In this document: one piece after another, positions 1-9,626 of the stretch
Position numbering within the stretch: position 1 is the stretch's first letter
Layout: each line of letters starts with the position of its first letter
Made by a program: the position numbers and the translations under genes
Notes under the pieces: model-generated
Seen by the model: the letters and a program-made list of their open reading frames with translations, nothing else
What the model was told of the DNA's origin: nothing
Databases searched by the model: none
Assembly (NCBI GenBank): GCA_905181865.1
Contig: CAJIZG010000001.1
Location: 620,001-684,000 of the forward strand
Direction of reading: 5' to 3'
Origin: Urechidicola croceus
Lineage (GTDB): Bacteria > Bacteroidota > Bacteroidia > Flavobacteriales > Flavobacteriaceae
DNA length: 64,000 nucleotides

Positions 1-516
1 CGCTGCAACAACTAAATAATCAGAATATACACCATTGGTTATAAAACACTTTGAACCATTAATTATGTAGGAATCTCCTTTCTTTACCGCTGTAGTCCGT
101 ATTCCTGAAACATCAGACCCTGCAAATGGTTCAGAAATACATAAACAACCTATTTTAAGACCTTTTATACTCGGTATCAAATAGTTGCTCTTTATACTTT
201 CATCACCCTCATTCACCAAATGAGTCATGGACAAATAAACATGTGCCCACATGGCCGCAGCAAACCCCCCAGAATTTATTTTTTGTAATTCTTCTAAGAA
301 AATAACGGTGTAGAATAAATCTAAATTCAAACCTCCATATTCCTCTGGATAATTCAAACCAAAATAACCCATATCACCAAATTTTTTCCATATGAAACGA
401 TCAATTGTTCCCGTTTTTTCCCAAGAATCTATATATGGACTCACTTCTTTCTGAAGAAACTCTTTAAAACTCTGTCTAAATGCTTCATGTTCTTCAGTAA
501 AATACATACTACCCAT
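1..516 (-). CDS. acyl-CoA dehydrogenase, N-terminal part (runs off the left edge)
   Basis: Reading the minus strand from the ATG at 516 gives an N-terminal alpha-helical acyl-CoA dehydrogenase domain, including GYFGLNYPEEYGG and then CISEPFAGSDVSGI, the typical motif at the FAD/substrate site. The family oxidises acyl-CoA thioesters to trans-2-enoyl-CoA in beta-oxidation or branched-chain amino-acid breakdown, passing electrons to ETF. About 172 codons are visible; the middle beta domain continues and the catalytic C-terminal helical domain lies outside. The exact acyl specificity cannot be told from this part. Confidence 0.88.
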   Translation of the reverse strand, partial: MGSMYFTEEHEAFRQSFKEFLQKEVSPYIDSWEKTGTIDRFIWKKFGDMGYFGLNYPEEYGGLNLDLFYTVIFLEELQKINSGGFAAAMWAHVYLSMTHLVNEGDESIKSNYLIPSIKGLKIGCLCISEPFAGSDVSGIRTTAVKKGDSYIINGSKCFITNGVYSDYLVVAA

Positions 517-555
517 GCACAATTTTAAATTAACGTGGTTTATTGGTTTATTGGT

Positions 556-1437
556 TTATTTAGCATCCAAATATACGACGATTTTATCGAACAAATCCAA
601 AGGAAATCCCTCAATATTTTTTAGTTCTTCCAAAGACTGAATTTCAGCGACTTCATCTCGATAATTAAAAATACGCTTGGCAAGTTCATAATCTATATAT
701 GGTAGGTGCAGTACTTCTTTAAAAGTGGCTATATTCACATTCACTTTTTTAATTGTAGGTTTTACTAATACTGTATATTTCAATAAAACCCTCTCAATAA
801 CTTCTGGCTTTAAACCATATACATCAGCCAATTGATCGTTGAACATAAATCCTTTAATAGAAGCTCGATATTTAACAATTCGATTGGCCAACACTTTCCC
901 TACTCCATATATCGAAATTAATGTATCTGCAGAAACTTGATTTAGATTTCCTTTTATTATAACTCCTTTTGATTTAGTTTGCTTCTTACCAATAAGTACT
1001 TTATTTATAGCATCCTTTTTCTGTAAGACCCAATCAGGAAATTTAAAATACGGTGAAATAATAGTAAGTAAACTATCCGGTACTTTTGAAATTTCTTGAA
1101 ATTCAGTATCCGAATTGATATATTTACCAGCAGCACGATGTTGTAAAACACGATCGATTTCTTGGGTAGACATTCCCAACTGAACTCCTTTAAAATCTGT
1201 TAAAAAACTAGGATTAAACGGAAAAATCTTCGGATGTTTACTTTCTAATTTCGCTACATATAAAGAGTCTAATTGCTTTTTAAAAAAAGCAATTTCAGCA
1301 GTGTTAATTTTCTCCTCTTCCAAAGAAAAATCTCCATATACATATATAATTTGAAGCCCAACAATAACTAGCAACAAAAAGAAAACCCCATTTCGTTGGC
1401 GTTTATTATACCAAAAATAGGGTTTAAAAAATCTCAT
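556..1437 (-). CDS. membrane-anchored helix-hairpin-helix (ComEA-like) protein
   Basis: The 293-residue protein starts with a basic stretch and one transmembrane helix (about residues 17-35, FFLLLVIVGLQIIYVY). Two or three helix-hairpin-helix units follow in the C-terminal half: VSADTLISIYGVGKVLANRIV near 170-190 and VNIATFKEVLHLPYIDYELAKRI near 235-258. Such HhH pairs bind DNA backbone non-specifically; in ComEA they support DNA uptake. The flavobacterial family is usually annotated only as a helix-hairpin-helix domain protein, so a competence role is an inference. It lies 15 bp downstream of the symporter gene on the same strand and may be co-transcribed with it. Confidence 0.8.
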   Translation of the reverse strand: MRFFKPYFWYNKRQRNGVFFLLLVIVGLQIIYVYGDFSLEEEKINTAEIAFFKKQLDSLYVAKLESKHPKIFPFNPSFLTDFKGVQLGMSTQEIDRVLQHRAAGKYINSDTEFQEISKVPDSLLTIISPYFKFPDWVLQKKDAINKVLIGKKQTKSKGVIIKGNLNQVSADTLISIYGVGKVLANRIVKYRASIKGFMFNDQLADVYGLKPEVIERVLLKYTVLVKPTIKKVNVNIATFKEVLHLPYIDYELAKRIFNYRDEVAEIQSLEELKNIEGFPLDLFDKIVVYLDAK

Positions 1438-1451
1438 TATTTCTTATGCTT

Positions 1452-3059
1452 TTATTTGCTTTTTTTATATCCTATAGCTATTAAATACCTATCTAATTCA
1501 ACCCGTACTTTAGGAGCTAACAATAACAATCCTATAACATTTGGAAAGACCATAGCGAAAATCATCGCATCGGAGAAATCTATCACAGAATTTAAACTGG
1601 AAGATGCTCCCACTACCACAAAAAACAAAAACAATAATTTATAAGTTAAATCAGCTGCTTTGCCCTTTCCAAAGAGGTATTTCCATCCTTGAATACCATA
1701 ATACGACCAAGAAAGCATCGATGAGAAAGCAAATAATATAACCGCTATCGTTAATATAATAGAAAAATTAGGAATCGCAGAATCAAATGCTATAGAGGTT
1801 AAGTCAACCCCACCTAATCGTTCTCCAGTTCCATTCATAATTACATTACTTCCTTCCAAATTCGCATAATTAAATAGGTTCCCTTTAATATTCATAATAA
1901 TAATCACTAATGCAGTCATCGTACAAATAATTACCGTATCAACAAAAGGCCCTATAGAAGCAACTATACCTTCACTTGCCGGAAATCTAGTTTTTACTGC
2001 CGCATGCGCAATGGAGGCAGATCCAACCCCTGCTTCATTAGAGAATGCAGCGCGTTGAAAACCTACTATCATAACACCAATAAATCCTCCTAATAAAGAA
2101 TTATCTCCAAATGCTCCTGTCCATATTTGCCCAATTGCTGTCGGAATAATAGTAATATTCATAAAAATTATGACCAAGGCTGCTCCCACATAGATGATTG
2201 CCATAAATGGCACTATTTTTTCGGTAACCCGTCCTATTCTTTTTATACCACCAATAATTACTATAGCGACTAAAACAGCCATTACAATTCCAAATACAAA
2301 CCCTGATTCCAATCCAAATAGTAATTTAAATTGTGCTGCTGCTTGATTGGCTTGAAACATATTTCCACCTCCAAAGGATCCCCCCACAACAAAAACGGCA
2401 AACATAAAGGCTAGTACTTTTCCCAAACCTCCAAGATTTTTTTCTTTTAATCCCTTTCTTAAATAATACATCGGTCCACCATATATTTTACCATCCTCGC
2501 CCACCTCTCTATATTTAACTCCTAGAGTCGCTTCTACCAATTTTGTCGACATTCCTAAAAAACCGGCTAGAATCATCCAGATTGTAGCTCCTGGTCCTCC
2601 AATTGCAATTGCAACTGCAACCCCAGCAATATTACCCAGTCCTACAGTTGCCGATAATGCAGCTGTTAAGGCTTGAAAATGTGTTACTTCTCCAACGACT
2701 CCTTCTGCTTTAACAGTCTCAAAAACATCACCTCCTGGAGTTGAATCACCAACCATTTCATCAACTGAATTATGATCAACCTCATCATATTTTCCATTAG
2801 TAGCTCTTGTGGCAACACCCATTAAAGTTATATTGGCAAACTTAAAATATAGGGTGAAAAACAACGCTCCCAATAAAAGAACAATGAGTACAATTGGCAC
2901 CTCTTTCCCAGCAAGTTGAATTGGATAAAATACAACATTGCTAACAGCGGTTGCAAAAGGTCTAAACTTAGCCTCTATCACCTCGTCCATAGAAGTTTCT
3001 TGAGCAAAGGAAATAAACGGTACGATCATTACTAGTAGACTAATAAGTTTTTTATGCAT
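1452..3059 (-). CDS. alanine/glycine:cation symporter family protein (AGCS)
   Basis: The protein is 535 residues, with a cleavable-looking N-terminus (LISLLVMIVPFISFAQ) and then 10-11 hydrophobic segments. Family hallmarks include GLGNIAGVAVAIAIGGPGATIWM near 140-165, GGPMYYLRKGL near 195, and FSNEAGVGSASIAHAA near 335-350. AGCS transporters import alanine or glycine with Na+ or H+ across the inner membrane. The acidic insert DEVDHNSVDEMVGDS near 93-107 is common in Bacteroidota members. The gene is full length and followed closely by the HhH gene. The exact substrate cannot be read from sequence. Confidence 0.92.
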   Translation of the reverse strand: MHKKLISLLVMIVPFISFAQETSMDEVIEAKFRPFATAVSNVVFYPIQLAGKEVPIVLIVLLLGALFFTLYFKFANITLMGVATRATNGKYDEVDHNSVDEMVGDSTPGGDVFETVKAEGVVGEVTHFQALTAALSATVGLGNIAGVAVAIAIGGPGATIWMILAGFLGMSTKLVEATLGVKYREVGEDGKIYGGPMYYLRKGLKEKNLGGLGKVLAFMFAVFVVGGSFGGGNMFQANQAAAQFKLLFGLESGFVFGIVMAVLVAIVIIGGIKRIGRVTEKIVPFMAIIYVGAALVIIFMNITIIPTAIGQIWTGAFGDNSLLGGFIGVMIVGFQRAAFSNEAGVGSASIAHAAVKTRFPASEGIVASIGPFVDTVIICTMTALVIIIMNIKGNLFNYANLEGSNVIMNGTGERLGGVDLTSIAFDSAIPNFSIILTIAVILFAFSSMLSWSYYGIQGWKYLFGKGKAADLTYKLLFLFFVVVGASSSLNSVIDFSDAMIFAMVFPNVIGLLLLAPKVRVELDRYLIAIGYKKSK

Positions 3060-3149
3060 CTAATATGGTTTTGGAAAATTAAAATTCAATTAGTTAATGT
3101 CTGCAATATCATAAAAAATTAAGGTTTCATCAAATTTTTAGTGAAATAC

Positions 3150-3812
3150 TTAACAGATTACTTGCAATATAGCAACTTGTTCTGGTCTTCCCAAAACTAT
3201 TAATTTAGATCCTTTAAGAAGCCTTATCTCTGCTTCTGGATTGATAACATATTTAGTATCTATCGCCTTATAACCAATCACAGTAGATCCTGTTTTTTTT
3301 TAAAGCTAAATTATGAATAGATTTAGACAAATAGTTGTCAGGTAAATCATCCACTAAAATCTCTTAAAAATTTACTTAATATTCTCCTTCTAAAGACAGT
3401 ATATTCACAAATTCAATAATATCTGATGTGACTACCAAAGAAGCCATGTGCTCTACTCCCAATTTATCTGACATAATTACATTATCAACTCCTGTAATTT
3501 TTTATAGGATGATTCATCTGACGCTCTACTCATAATAGTCGAAATTTTATTCTTCGAAAAATATACCCATTGCACTATTTTCAGATAGTACTTTAAGCAC
3601 GTATCCGCGTAAAATACACTTAAAAATAGAAGAAATATTATAAATAACTCTGCTTCAATACTGAACGGAAGAATCAAACCAAATCCAACAGAAGAAACTG
3701 TTATGACCGTCATATAAAATGTATCTACAATAATCAAATAGCCAAACATACCAATAATTATTACAACTAAAAGAAGCAACACCGCGATACATAGTTTCTT
3801 TTTTACATGCAT
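3150..3812 (-). pseudogene. decayed potassium channel (Ion_trans_2 plus TrkA/RCK domain)
   Basis: The 5' part (start at 3812) encodes two membrane helices and a pore-like segment, MTVITVSSVGFGL, then the end of an RCK fold (MSRASDESSYKKLQEL). Downstream, the minus strand still reads VIMSDKLGVEHMASLVVTSD and, further on, a TrkA-C-like tail (TGSTVIGYKAIDTKYVINP ... GSKLIVLGRPEQVAIL). These pieces are split by stop codons and frameshifts between about 3300 and 3480. Most of the NAD-binding Rossmann part is missing. The pore helix is degenerate (VGFGL for TVGFGE/TVGYGD). It lies 3 bp after the PspC-like gene, a common partner of this channel. Loss of function is inferred from the breaks. Confidence 0.75.
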
Positions 3813-3815
3813 AAA

Positions 3816-4064
3816 CTACAGATCAAATACCGAACTCCTTTTGGTATAAATCATATCTTTTAATTTTAATAAAAAAGCCACGGTTAAATACAAACCAAAT
3901 GACAGCCCAACGGTTGCAAATGATATGTAAATAAAAAACAAACGTACATTAGATGCTCTCATTCCAAGTCTATCGGCAAATCTTGCGGATACGTCGAATC
4001 CATGTCTTTCAAAAAAATGGCGAATAGAATGTATGACGTTCAAATGAATATTATTTGAATGCAA
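3816..4064 (-). CDS. small PspC-domain-like membrane protein
   Basis: This 82-residue protein has an N-terminal alpha-helical part (IRHFFERHGFDVSARFADRLG), the VRLFFIYISFATVGLSFGLY transmembrane region, and a short cytoplasmic tail. The helix plus the R-x-x-x-F-x-x-x-S-F pattern resembles the PspC domain of phage-shock proteins, which senses or signals membrane stress. In flavobacteria this small protein often sits just upstream of a potassium channel gene, as here, although the channel itself is broken. Function beyond this association is unknown. Confidence 0.6.
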   Translation of the reverse strand: MHSNNIHLNVIHSIRHFFERHGFDVSARFADRLGMRASNVRLFFIYISFATVGLSFGLYLTVAFLLKLKDMIYTKRSSVFDL

Positions 4065-4221
4065 GATACCTTATTTAAAGGCAACTTTCAAAAAAATAAA
4101 TTTCAAAATTTCATATAAAATTTGATACGTAAATTCTATAAGAAAAGTTGTCATTCATTTAAACTTTATATGCAATCTATACTATAAAAAAGACGATTAA
4201 ATAGCCATAATTTATCGTGTT

Positions 4222-5583
4222 TTACCTTCCTAATTTATCGATAGATTTAAATGCCGCCAAAGGACATGTTACCGTTGTCATATAGAGTCCGTTTTGTTTA
4301 TGTCCAGAAGGATGAAAACATTCATATGGACCCGTATTCTCTGCTCCTAATCTAAAATCTGTTTTGCGTAAGTCATCAATATATTCTTTTGCCAATGTCT
4401 GTGCAAGTCCAAAATCAGTTTTTGCAATGGCATAGCAAACCCATCCCGTCGGTGTTCCCCAATAAGCTCCATTCTGATAAGTGTCTTTTTTAGCCAGTGA
4501 AAATTCCCATGCTGTTGTTTCATTAAAATCGTCACTTGTTACTATATGCCGAATATTTCCATGATACGCCAATGTCCCTTTCTTATATGATTCTGCTAAT
4601 GCCTTGCTCGCTTTATTACTGTCTTTTTCATTTAGCACTTTTAAATATACTGCCAATGCAGTAGCCCAAACATCCGGCTGATTTCCCTTTTCTGTTGAAG
4701 CGCGAAGCATTCCGTTGGAATTCATAAATAATAAAGGAATCGCACTTTTAATTTTTTTAGCAATCTTTCTATACTTAGCAGCCTTTACCTTATTGTTACG
4801 TTTATCAAACAATTCAGCAAGCTGATTTGAAGCTCTAAATTTAAGAATTGAAGGATAACACAAATCACCTGTAATCGTAATTACATCTCTAAATCCAAAA
4901 TCGATTCCTCTAAAACCGTCTGTTGTAAATACGATTTCATTATCTAATCTAGAAGGAGGCACGTTAAAGGCTATTTCTAGCCTATCCATCAATTCAATAC
5001 CATTTATTTTAGCTGTTAATATAGTATTACTAGAAAAGGTCTTTACAAAATAGTGAGCCATCTGAATAAAGAAATATTGGTCGCCATAAGGTGGGTAAAC
5101 ACCAAATATTTTATTACCCTGTTCTATAAAATCAAATGTTCCAGGGAAATATATAGGAAGACTATCATCTATCCGCACGTGATCTGCAATAGCGCCGAAG
5201 GGAACGATACTTCCATTTTTAGTAATCCATGTTTTATCAGATTGAGTAGACGCTGTTAACAACAGCATGTGTTTTTGCTCTTCTTCAGAAATAAATCCCG
5301 ACGCTAACGACATAGCATAATCACGAATCCAAAATGAAGGGTAACTTCCACCTCCTCCTGGTTTAATAAGGACTCCGCCCGTATTATTTGGTCCAAAATA
5401 ATCTACAACACTTTGCCCAGGTGCAATACGAGAACTATCGATAATAACGTTGGTTAGTAATTCTAAATATTCGTAATCACTCTTATTCAAAATTTTGCCA
5501 CGCGTTTTATTTTCAGACTGCGCCAATATGCCAATACTAAAAATCATTACAAAATGAAAAAATACTATACTTTTATATATCAT
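4222..5583 (-). CDS. secreted glycosidase-like protein with an (alpha/alpha)6-barrel signature
   Basis: The 453-residue protein has a signal peptide (about residues 1-21, FFHFVMIFSIGILAQ). The mature part contains GGVLIKPGGGGSYPSFWIRDYAMSL near 68-92, resembling the W-x-R-D entry of six-hairpin glycosidases, followed by many helical segments and aromatic patches (YWGTPTGWVCYAIAK, NTGPYECFHPSGH) typical of a substrate cleft. It probably acts on an oligosaccharide in the periplasm or outside the cell, but the GH family cannot be assigned from sequence alone. It stands alone on the minus strand, pointing away from the PSD1 cluster, and may belong to the same polysaccharide locus. Confidence 0.5.
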   Translation of the reverse strand: MIYKSIVFFHFVMIFSIGILAQSENKTRGKILNKSDYEYLELLTNVIIDSSRIAPGQSVVDYFGPNNTGGVLIKPGGGGSYPSFWIRDYAMSLASGFISEEEQKHMLLLTASTQSDKTWITKNGSIVPFGAIADHVRIDDSLPIYFPGTFDFIEQGNKIFGVYPPYGDQYFFIQMAHYFVKTFSSNTILTAKINGIELMDRLEIAFNVPPSRLDNEIVFTTDGFRGIDFGFRDVITITGDLCYPSILKFRASNQLAELFDKRNNKVKAAKYRKIAKKIKSAIPLLFMNSNGMLRASTEKGNQPDVWATALAVYLKVLNEKDSNKASKALAESYKKGTLAYHGNIRHIVTSDDFNETTAWEFSLAKKDTYQNGAYWGTPTGWVCYAIAKTDFGLAQTLAKEYIDDLRKTDFRLGAENTGPYECFHPSGHKQNGLYMTTVTCPLAAFKSIDKLGR

Positions 5584-5784
5584 ATTAACTTTCGTAGAGT
5601 AAATCTGTGAAATAACAAATTAATTATTCCTTAAGATAGCAAAGTAAAGATATAAATAAATTTATCTCCCCTTCATTTTATTAAAAAAGAATATCTAACC
5701 GTGTTATAAAGAAGTTCAAACACAAACAATATTACTTCATCGATTTGATTATATTTCTAAACGTATTTATAGCAACGAACTGAA

Positions 5785-7027
5785 ATGAAATAAAAAGTTA
5801 TCATTATATTTATTCTGGCGTCTCTAACGAGTATTATTTACGCTACAAAAAAGGGTATTTTTAATTCGGACAATAGTGACTATGCAAATATATCATTGCC
5901 AGATGTTATTGATTATAATTTTCATATCAAACCAATTATTTCCGACAATTGTTATACTTGTCATGGTCCAGACACCAACAAACGTAAAGCAGGTCTCAGA
6001 TTAGATTTAGCAGAAAATGCCTTTGCTGAATTACCCGAAAATCCTGGTGAATTTGCTATAGTTGCTGAAAATCCTAAAAAGAGTTTGATTTATAAGCAAT
6101 GGGTAATCGATAAAAAAAACCTTTAACGGCCAGAGTATTTGTGAACCGCATATGGGCATTATTGTTTGGAGATGGATTAGTACTTACTACTGAAGATTTT
6201 GGAATTCAAGGTAGCCTGCCATTACATCCAGAACTTCTAGATTGGCTGGCCAAAGATTTTATGGAACACGATTGGGATATTCAATATCTCCTAAAAAAAA
6301 TCATGCTCTCTGCGACCTATCAACAAAGTTCTGAGATCACTCCTGAATTAAAATCTGCCGATCCAGAAAATAAATTATTAGCAAGAGCGTCTCGTTTTAG
6401 AATGACTGGTGAAATGATACGAGACTATATGCTTACTACCAGTGGATTATTAAATCCCGAAATTGGTGGCCCAAGTGTAAAACCCTACCAACCAGAAGAC
6501 TTATGGGCAGAAACGACTTCTGGTGTAAACCGAAGGGTATCAACTAAATATGTACAAGATACTGGCGACAAATTGTACCGTCGTTCGTTATACACCCTTT
6601 GGAAGCGAACCTTACCCCCTCCAAGTATGACTATATTTGATGCTCCTACACGAGATTTTTGTGAAGTACGTAGACAAAAAACGAATACCCCATTACAAGC
6701 ATTGGCATTGCAAAATGATGAGCAAATACTTGAAGCTGCGCGCGTTTTAGCACAAAAAATGGTTACAGAGAATCAAGATGAAGCACAACTAATTCAAAAT
6801 GTGTTTCAAAGAATTATAGTATGCCAACCCAAAGAAAAGGAACTTAAAGTATTGACGCAATATTTTACAGATGCTACCCGTACTTTTAAAAATAATAAAG
6901 AAAATGCCATAAAATTATTGAAGCAACGCGCTTACAAAAATGCAAATACAGACCCATAAAAACCGCGGCGCTTATGTTAACCGTACAAGTCATTTATAAT
7001 TTAGATGAAACCATCACAAAAGAGTAA
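5785..7027 (+). pseudogene. decayed paralogue of the PSD1/planctomycete-cytochrome gene
   Basis: The sequence is a close paralogue of the intact gene at 7279. It shows four lesions. Codon 3 is TAA where the intact copy has CAA. A deletion of about 1.1 kb joins the N-terminal haem segment (CYTCHGP kept) directly to the C-terminal PSD1 domain (VFVNRIWALLFGDG). A one-base loss occurs at about 6121 just after the junction, and another near 6957 just before the final codons, which are still readable to the stop at 7027. The PSCyt2 domain with the second haem motif is gone. No DUF1501 partner follows it, unlike the intact copy. Confidence 0.85.
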
Positions 7028-7278
7028 CCACATTTCTAACCAAATTTATTCGTTCAAATCATTTCAACCCAACAATTATAGAAAATTTTAAATATTAAAC
7101 ACTCTAAATCAATCCTATAAACTCAAATAATCGCGGGAGTTTTATAACTCTGTTTTAGTTTCTTTTTTATTTAAGTGTCCATACATTTTAATGATTTTAT
7201 AAATTAAAGGCTAACTTTTAAAATTAGCGAAAAACATTTTTTTTTACTAACTTTCGCTTTCTTAATTTTTCTGCTAAA

Positions 7279-9621
7279 ATGAAACAAAAAGCCTTAATCA
7301 TAATTATTCTCGCATCTCTAATGAGTATTATTTACGCTACAAAAAAGGGTGTTTTTAATTCAGAAAAAAGTGATTATGTGAATTTAAAGTTACCAGACGT
7401 CATTGATTATAATTTTCATATTAAATCAATAATTTCTGATAATTGCTATACCTGTCACGGCCCGGATGCCAACAAGAGAAAAGCGGGGTTGCAACTCGAT
7501 ATTAAGGAAGGATTGTTTGGAGAACTTCCTGAAAACCCTGGTGAATTCTCAGTAGTACCTGCAAACGTATCCAAAAGTTCCGTATACAAGCATATCATGT
7601 CTGATGATCCAGATGAAGTTATGCCACCTGTAGATTCTAACCTAAGTTTGAATTCATATGAAAAAAAACTCATTAAAAAATGGATTGAACAAGGCGCTCC
7701 ATTTTCCAAACATTGGGCTTTTATTTCTCCTAAAAAAGCGCTCTTACCAGAAAACACAAATAAAGATTGGGAACAAAATGAGATTGATGCCTTTGTGTTA
7801 AAAAAAATTGAAGACAACGATTTAAATCCTTCAGCAAAAGCAAATAGAGAAACTTTAATAAGACGTATCAGTTTAGATCTTACTGGATTGCCTCCAAAGC
7901 CTGAACATATTAAAAAGTTAACCGAGGATCTATCAAAGGATAGTTTGGAAAAGATCATAGACGAATTTTTTGCGCTGCCAAGTTATGGGGAGAGAATGGC
8001 ACAAAGTTGGTTGGACATCGCTCGATACGCGGATTCTCATGGATATCAAGATGATAGTTATAGAACTATGTGGCCATGGAGAGATTGGGTGATTTACGCC
8101 TTTAATAAAAATCTACCCTATGACGTGTTTTTGACGTATCAATTGGCTGGTGATTTACTTCCTGATGCTTCCAAAGAGCAAGTTCTAGCCACAGGGTTTA
8201 ATCGGAACCATCCAATTACACAAGAAGGTGGTGTGATTCAAGAAGAATATCGTTCGTCCTATGTTGTTGATAGAACAAACACCTTAGGTAAAGGAATCTT
8301 AGGTCTGACTTTAGAATGTGCTAAATGTCACGACCACAAGTACGATCCGCTCTCTCAAAAAAATTATTATGAACTGTATTCTTTTTTTAATCAAGTTGAT
8401 GAGAAGGGGTTACAAATGAATGCGGTTCAAGCGGCAAACAAAAAGCACTTTGCAGATTCCCCTTATTTAAAACTCTCGGATAAACTTATTAAGGAAGAAC
8501 TTCCTTTTGTAAATAAAAAATTAGGGGATACGATTAATGTGATGATCATGAATGATTCAGCACCAAAATCAACCTATGTACTAAACAGAGGGAACTACGA
8601 CGCTCCAAGTACTGAGGTAAAACCAAATACGCCAGCTGTTATCTATCCTTTTTCAGAAGATTTACCAAAAAACAGATTAGGGCTCGCCAATTGGGTAACT
8701 GATAAAAATAATCCTCTTACAGCACGGGTTTTTGTAAATAGAATTTGGGGATTAATATTTGGGGACGGATTGGTCGTAACTGCCGAAGATTTTGGAGCTC
8801 AAGGAAGCTTGCCCTCACATCCAGAGTTATTAGATTGGCTCGCACGTGATTTTATGGAACATGATTGGGATGTTCAATACCTTCTGAAGAAAATTATATT
8901 ATCGGCTACCTATCAGCAACGGTCAGAAATTACAGCTGAATTAAAAAAATCAGATCCCGAAAATAAATTATTGGCGCGTGCTTCTCGCGTTAGAATGAGT
9001 GGCGAAATGATTCGGGATTATATGCTCACCACAAGTGGTTTATTAAATACAAAAATTGGAGGGCCTAGTGTAAAACCGTATCAACCACCCGGACTTTGGG
9101 AAGAAACCAATGCAGGTGGAAACAGGGGTGTATTAACTAAATATGTACAGGATGAAGGCGATAAATTATATCGTCGTTCATTATATACGTTGTGGAAGCG
9201 CACGCTGCCTCCACCAAACATGACCATTTTTGATGCGCCCAATCGAGATTTTTGTGAAGTACGGAGGCAAAAAACAAATACGCCATTGCAAGCCTTAGTA
9301 TTACAAAATGACGAACAAATGCTGGAAGCTGCACGCGTACTTGCACAACAAATGGTTGCTAAAAATCAGAATGATACAGAAATGCTCGGTGAAGTATTTC
9401 AAAGAATTTTAATACGTCAGCCAGACGCGCATGAATTAAAAGTAATACAGCAATATTATGCAGATGCTACAAGCACTTTTAAAGAAAATAAAGAAAATGC
9501 GGAAAAATTATTGACACAAGGAAATTTTAAAAGATCGGATACAGATCCTATTAGAACAGCAGCTCTAATGTTAACTGCGCAAGTTATATACAATTTAGAT
9601 GAGACCATTACCAAAGAATAA
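7279..9621 (+). CDS. PSD1 / DUF1549-DUF1553 protein with planctomycete-type cytochrome c domain
   Basis: The 780-residue protein has an N-terminal hydrophobic segment (residues 5-20). PSCyt1 carries a c-type haem motif C56-Y-T-C59-H60 and a distal EVMPPVDS methionine. PSCyt2 (DUF1549, about 155-360) contains a second CxxCH, C347-A-K-C350-H351. PSD1 (DUF1553, about 450-740) contains TARVFVNRIWGLIFG and PLQALVLQNDEQ. Members with a LamG-like insert exceed 900 residues; here the central part is short. These periplasmic proteins occur with DUF1501 partners in Planctomycetes, Verrucomicrobia and marine Bacteroidota and are thought to help break down complex sulfated glycans; the reaction is not established. 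It is followed 5 bp later by the DUF1501 gene. Confidence 0.9.
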   Translation: MKQKALIIIILASLMSIIYATKKGVFNSEKSDYVNLKLPDVIDYNFHIKSIISDNCYTCHGPDANKRKAGLQLDIKEGLFGELPENPGEFSVVPANVSKSSVYKHIMSDDPDEVMPPVDSNLSLNSYEKKLIKKWIEQGAPFSKHWAFISPKKALLPENTNKDWEQNEIDAFVLKKIEDNDLNPSAKANRETLIRRISLDLTGLPPKPEHIKKLTEDLSKDSLEKIIDEFFALPSYGERMAQSWLDIARYADSHGYQDDSYRTMWPWRDWVIYAFNKNLPYDVFLTYQLAGDLLPDASKEQVLATGFNRNHPITQEGGVIQEEYRSSYVVDRTNTLGKGILGLTLECAKCHDHKYDPLSQKNYYELYSFFNQVDEKGLQMNAVQAANKKHFADSPYLKLSDKLIKEELPFVNKKLGDTINVMIMNDSAPKSTYVLNRGNYDAPSTEVKPNTPAVIYPFSEDLPKNRLGLANWVTDKNNPLTARVFVNRIWGLIFGDGLVVTAEDFGAQGSLPSHPELLDWLARDFMEHDWDVQYLLKKIILSATYQQRSEITAELKKSDPENKLLARASRVRMSGEMIRDYMLTTSGLLNTKIGGPSVKPYQPPGLWEETNAGGNRGVLTKYVQDEGDKLYRRSLYTLWKRTLPPPNMTIFDAPNRDFCEVRRQKTNTPLQALVLQNDEQMLEAARVLAQQMVAKNQNDTEMLGEVFQRILIRQPDAHELKVIQQYYADATSTFKENKENAEKLLTQGNFKRSDTDPIRTAALMLTAQVIYNLDETITKE

Positions 9622-9626
9622 GTGAT

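Noticed and set aside
1396-1644. Plus-strand ORF of 82 codons
   Set aside because: It overlaps the alanine symporter and HhH genes antisense and shows no family features.
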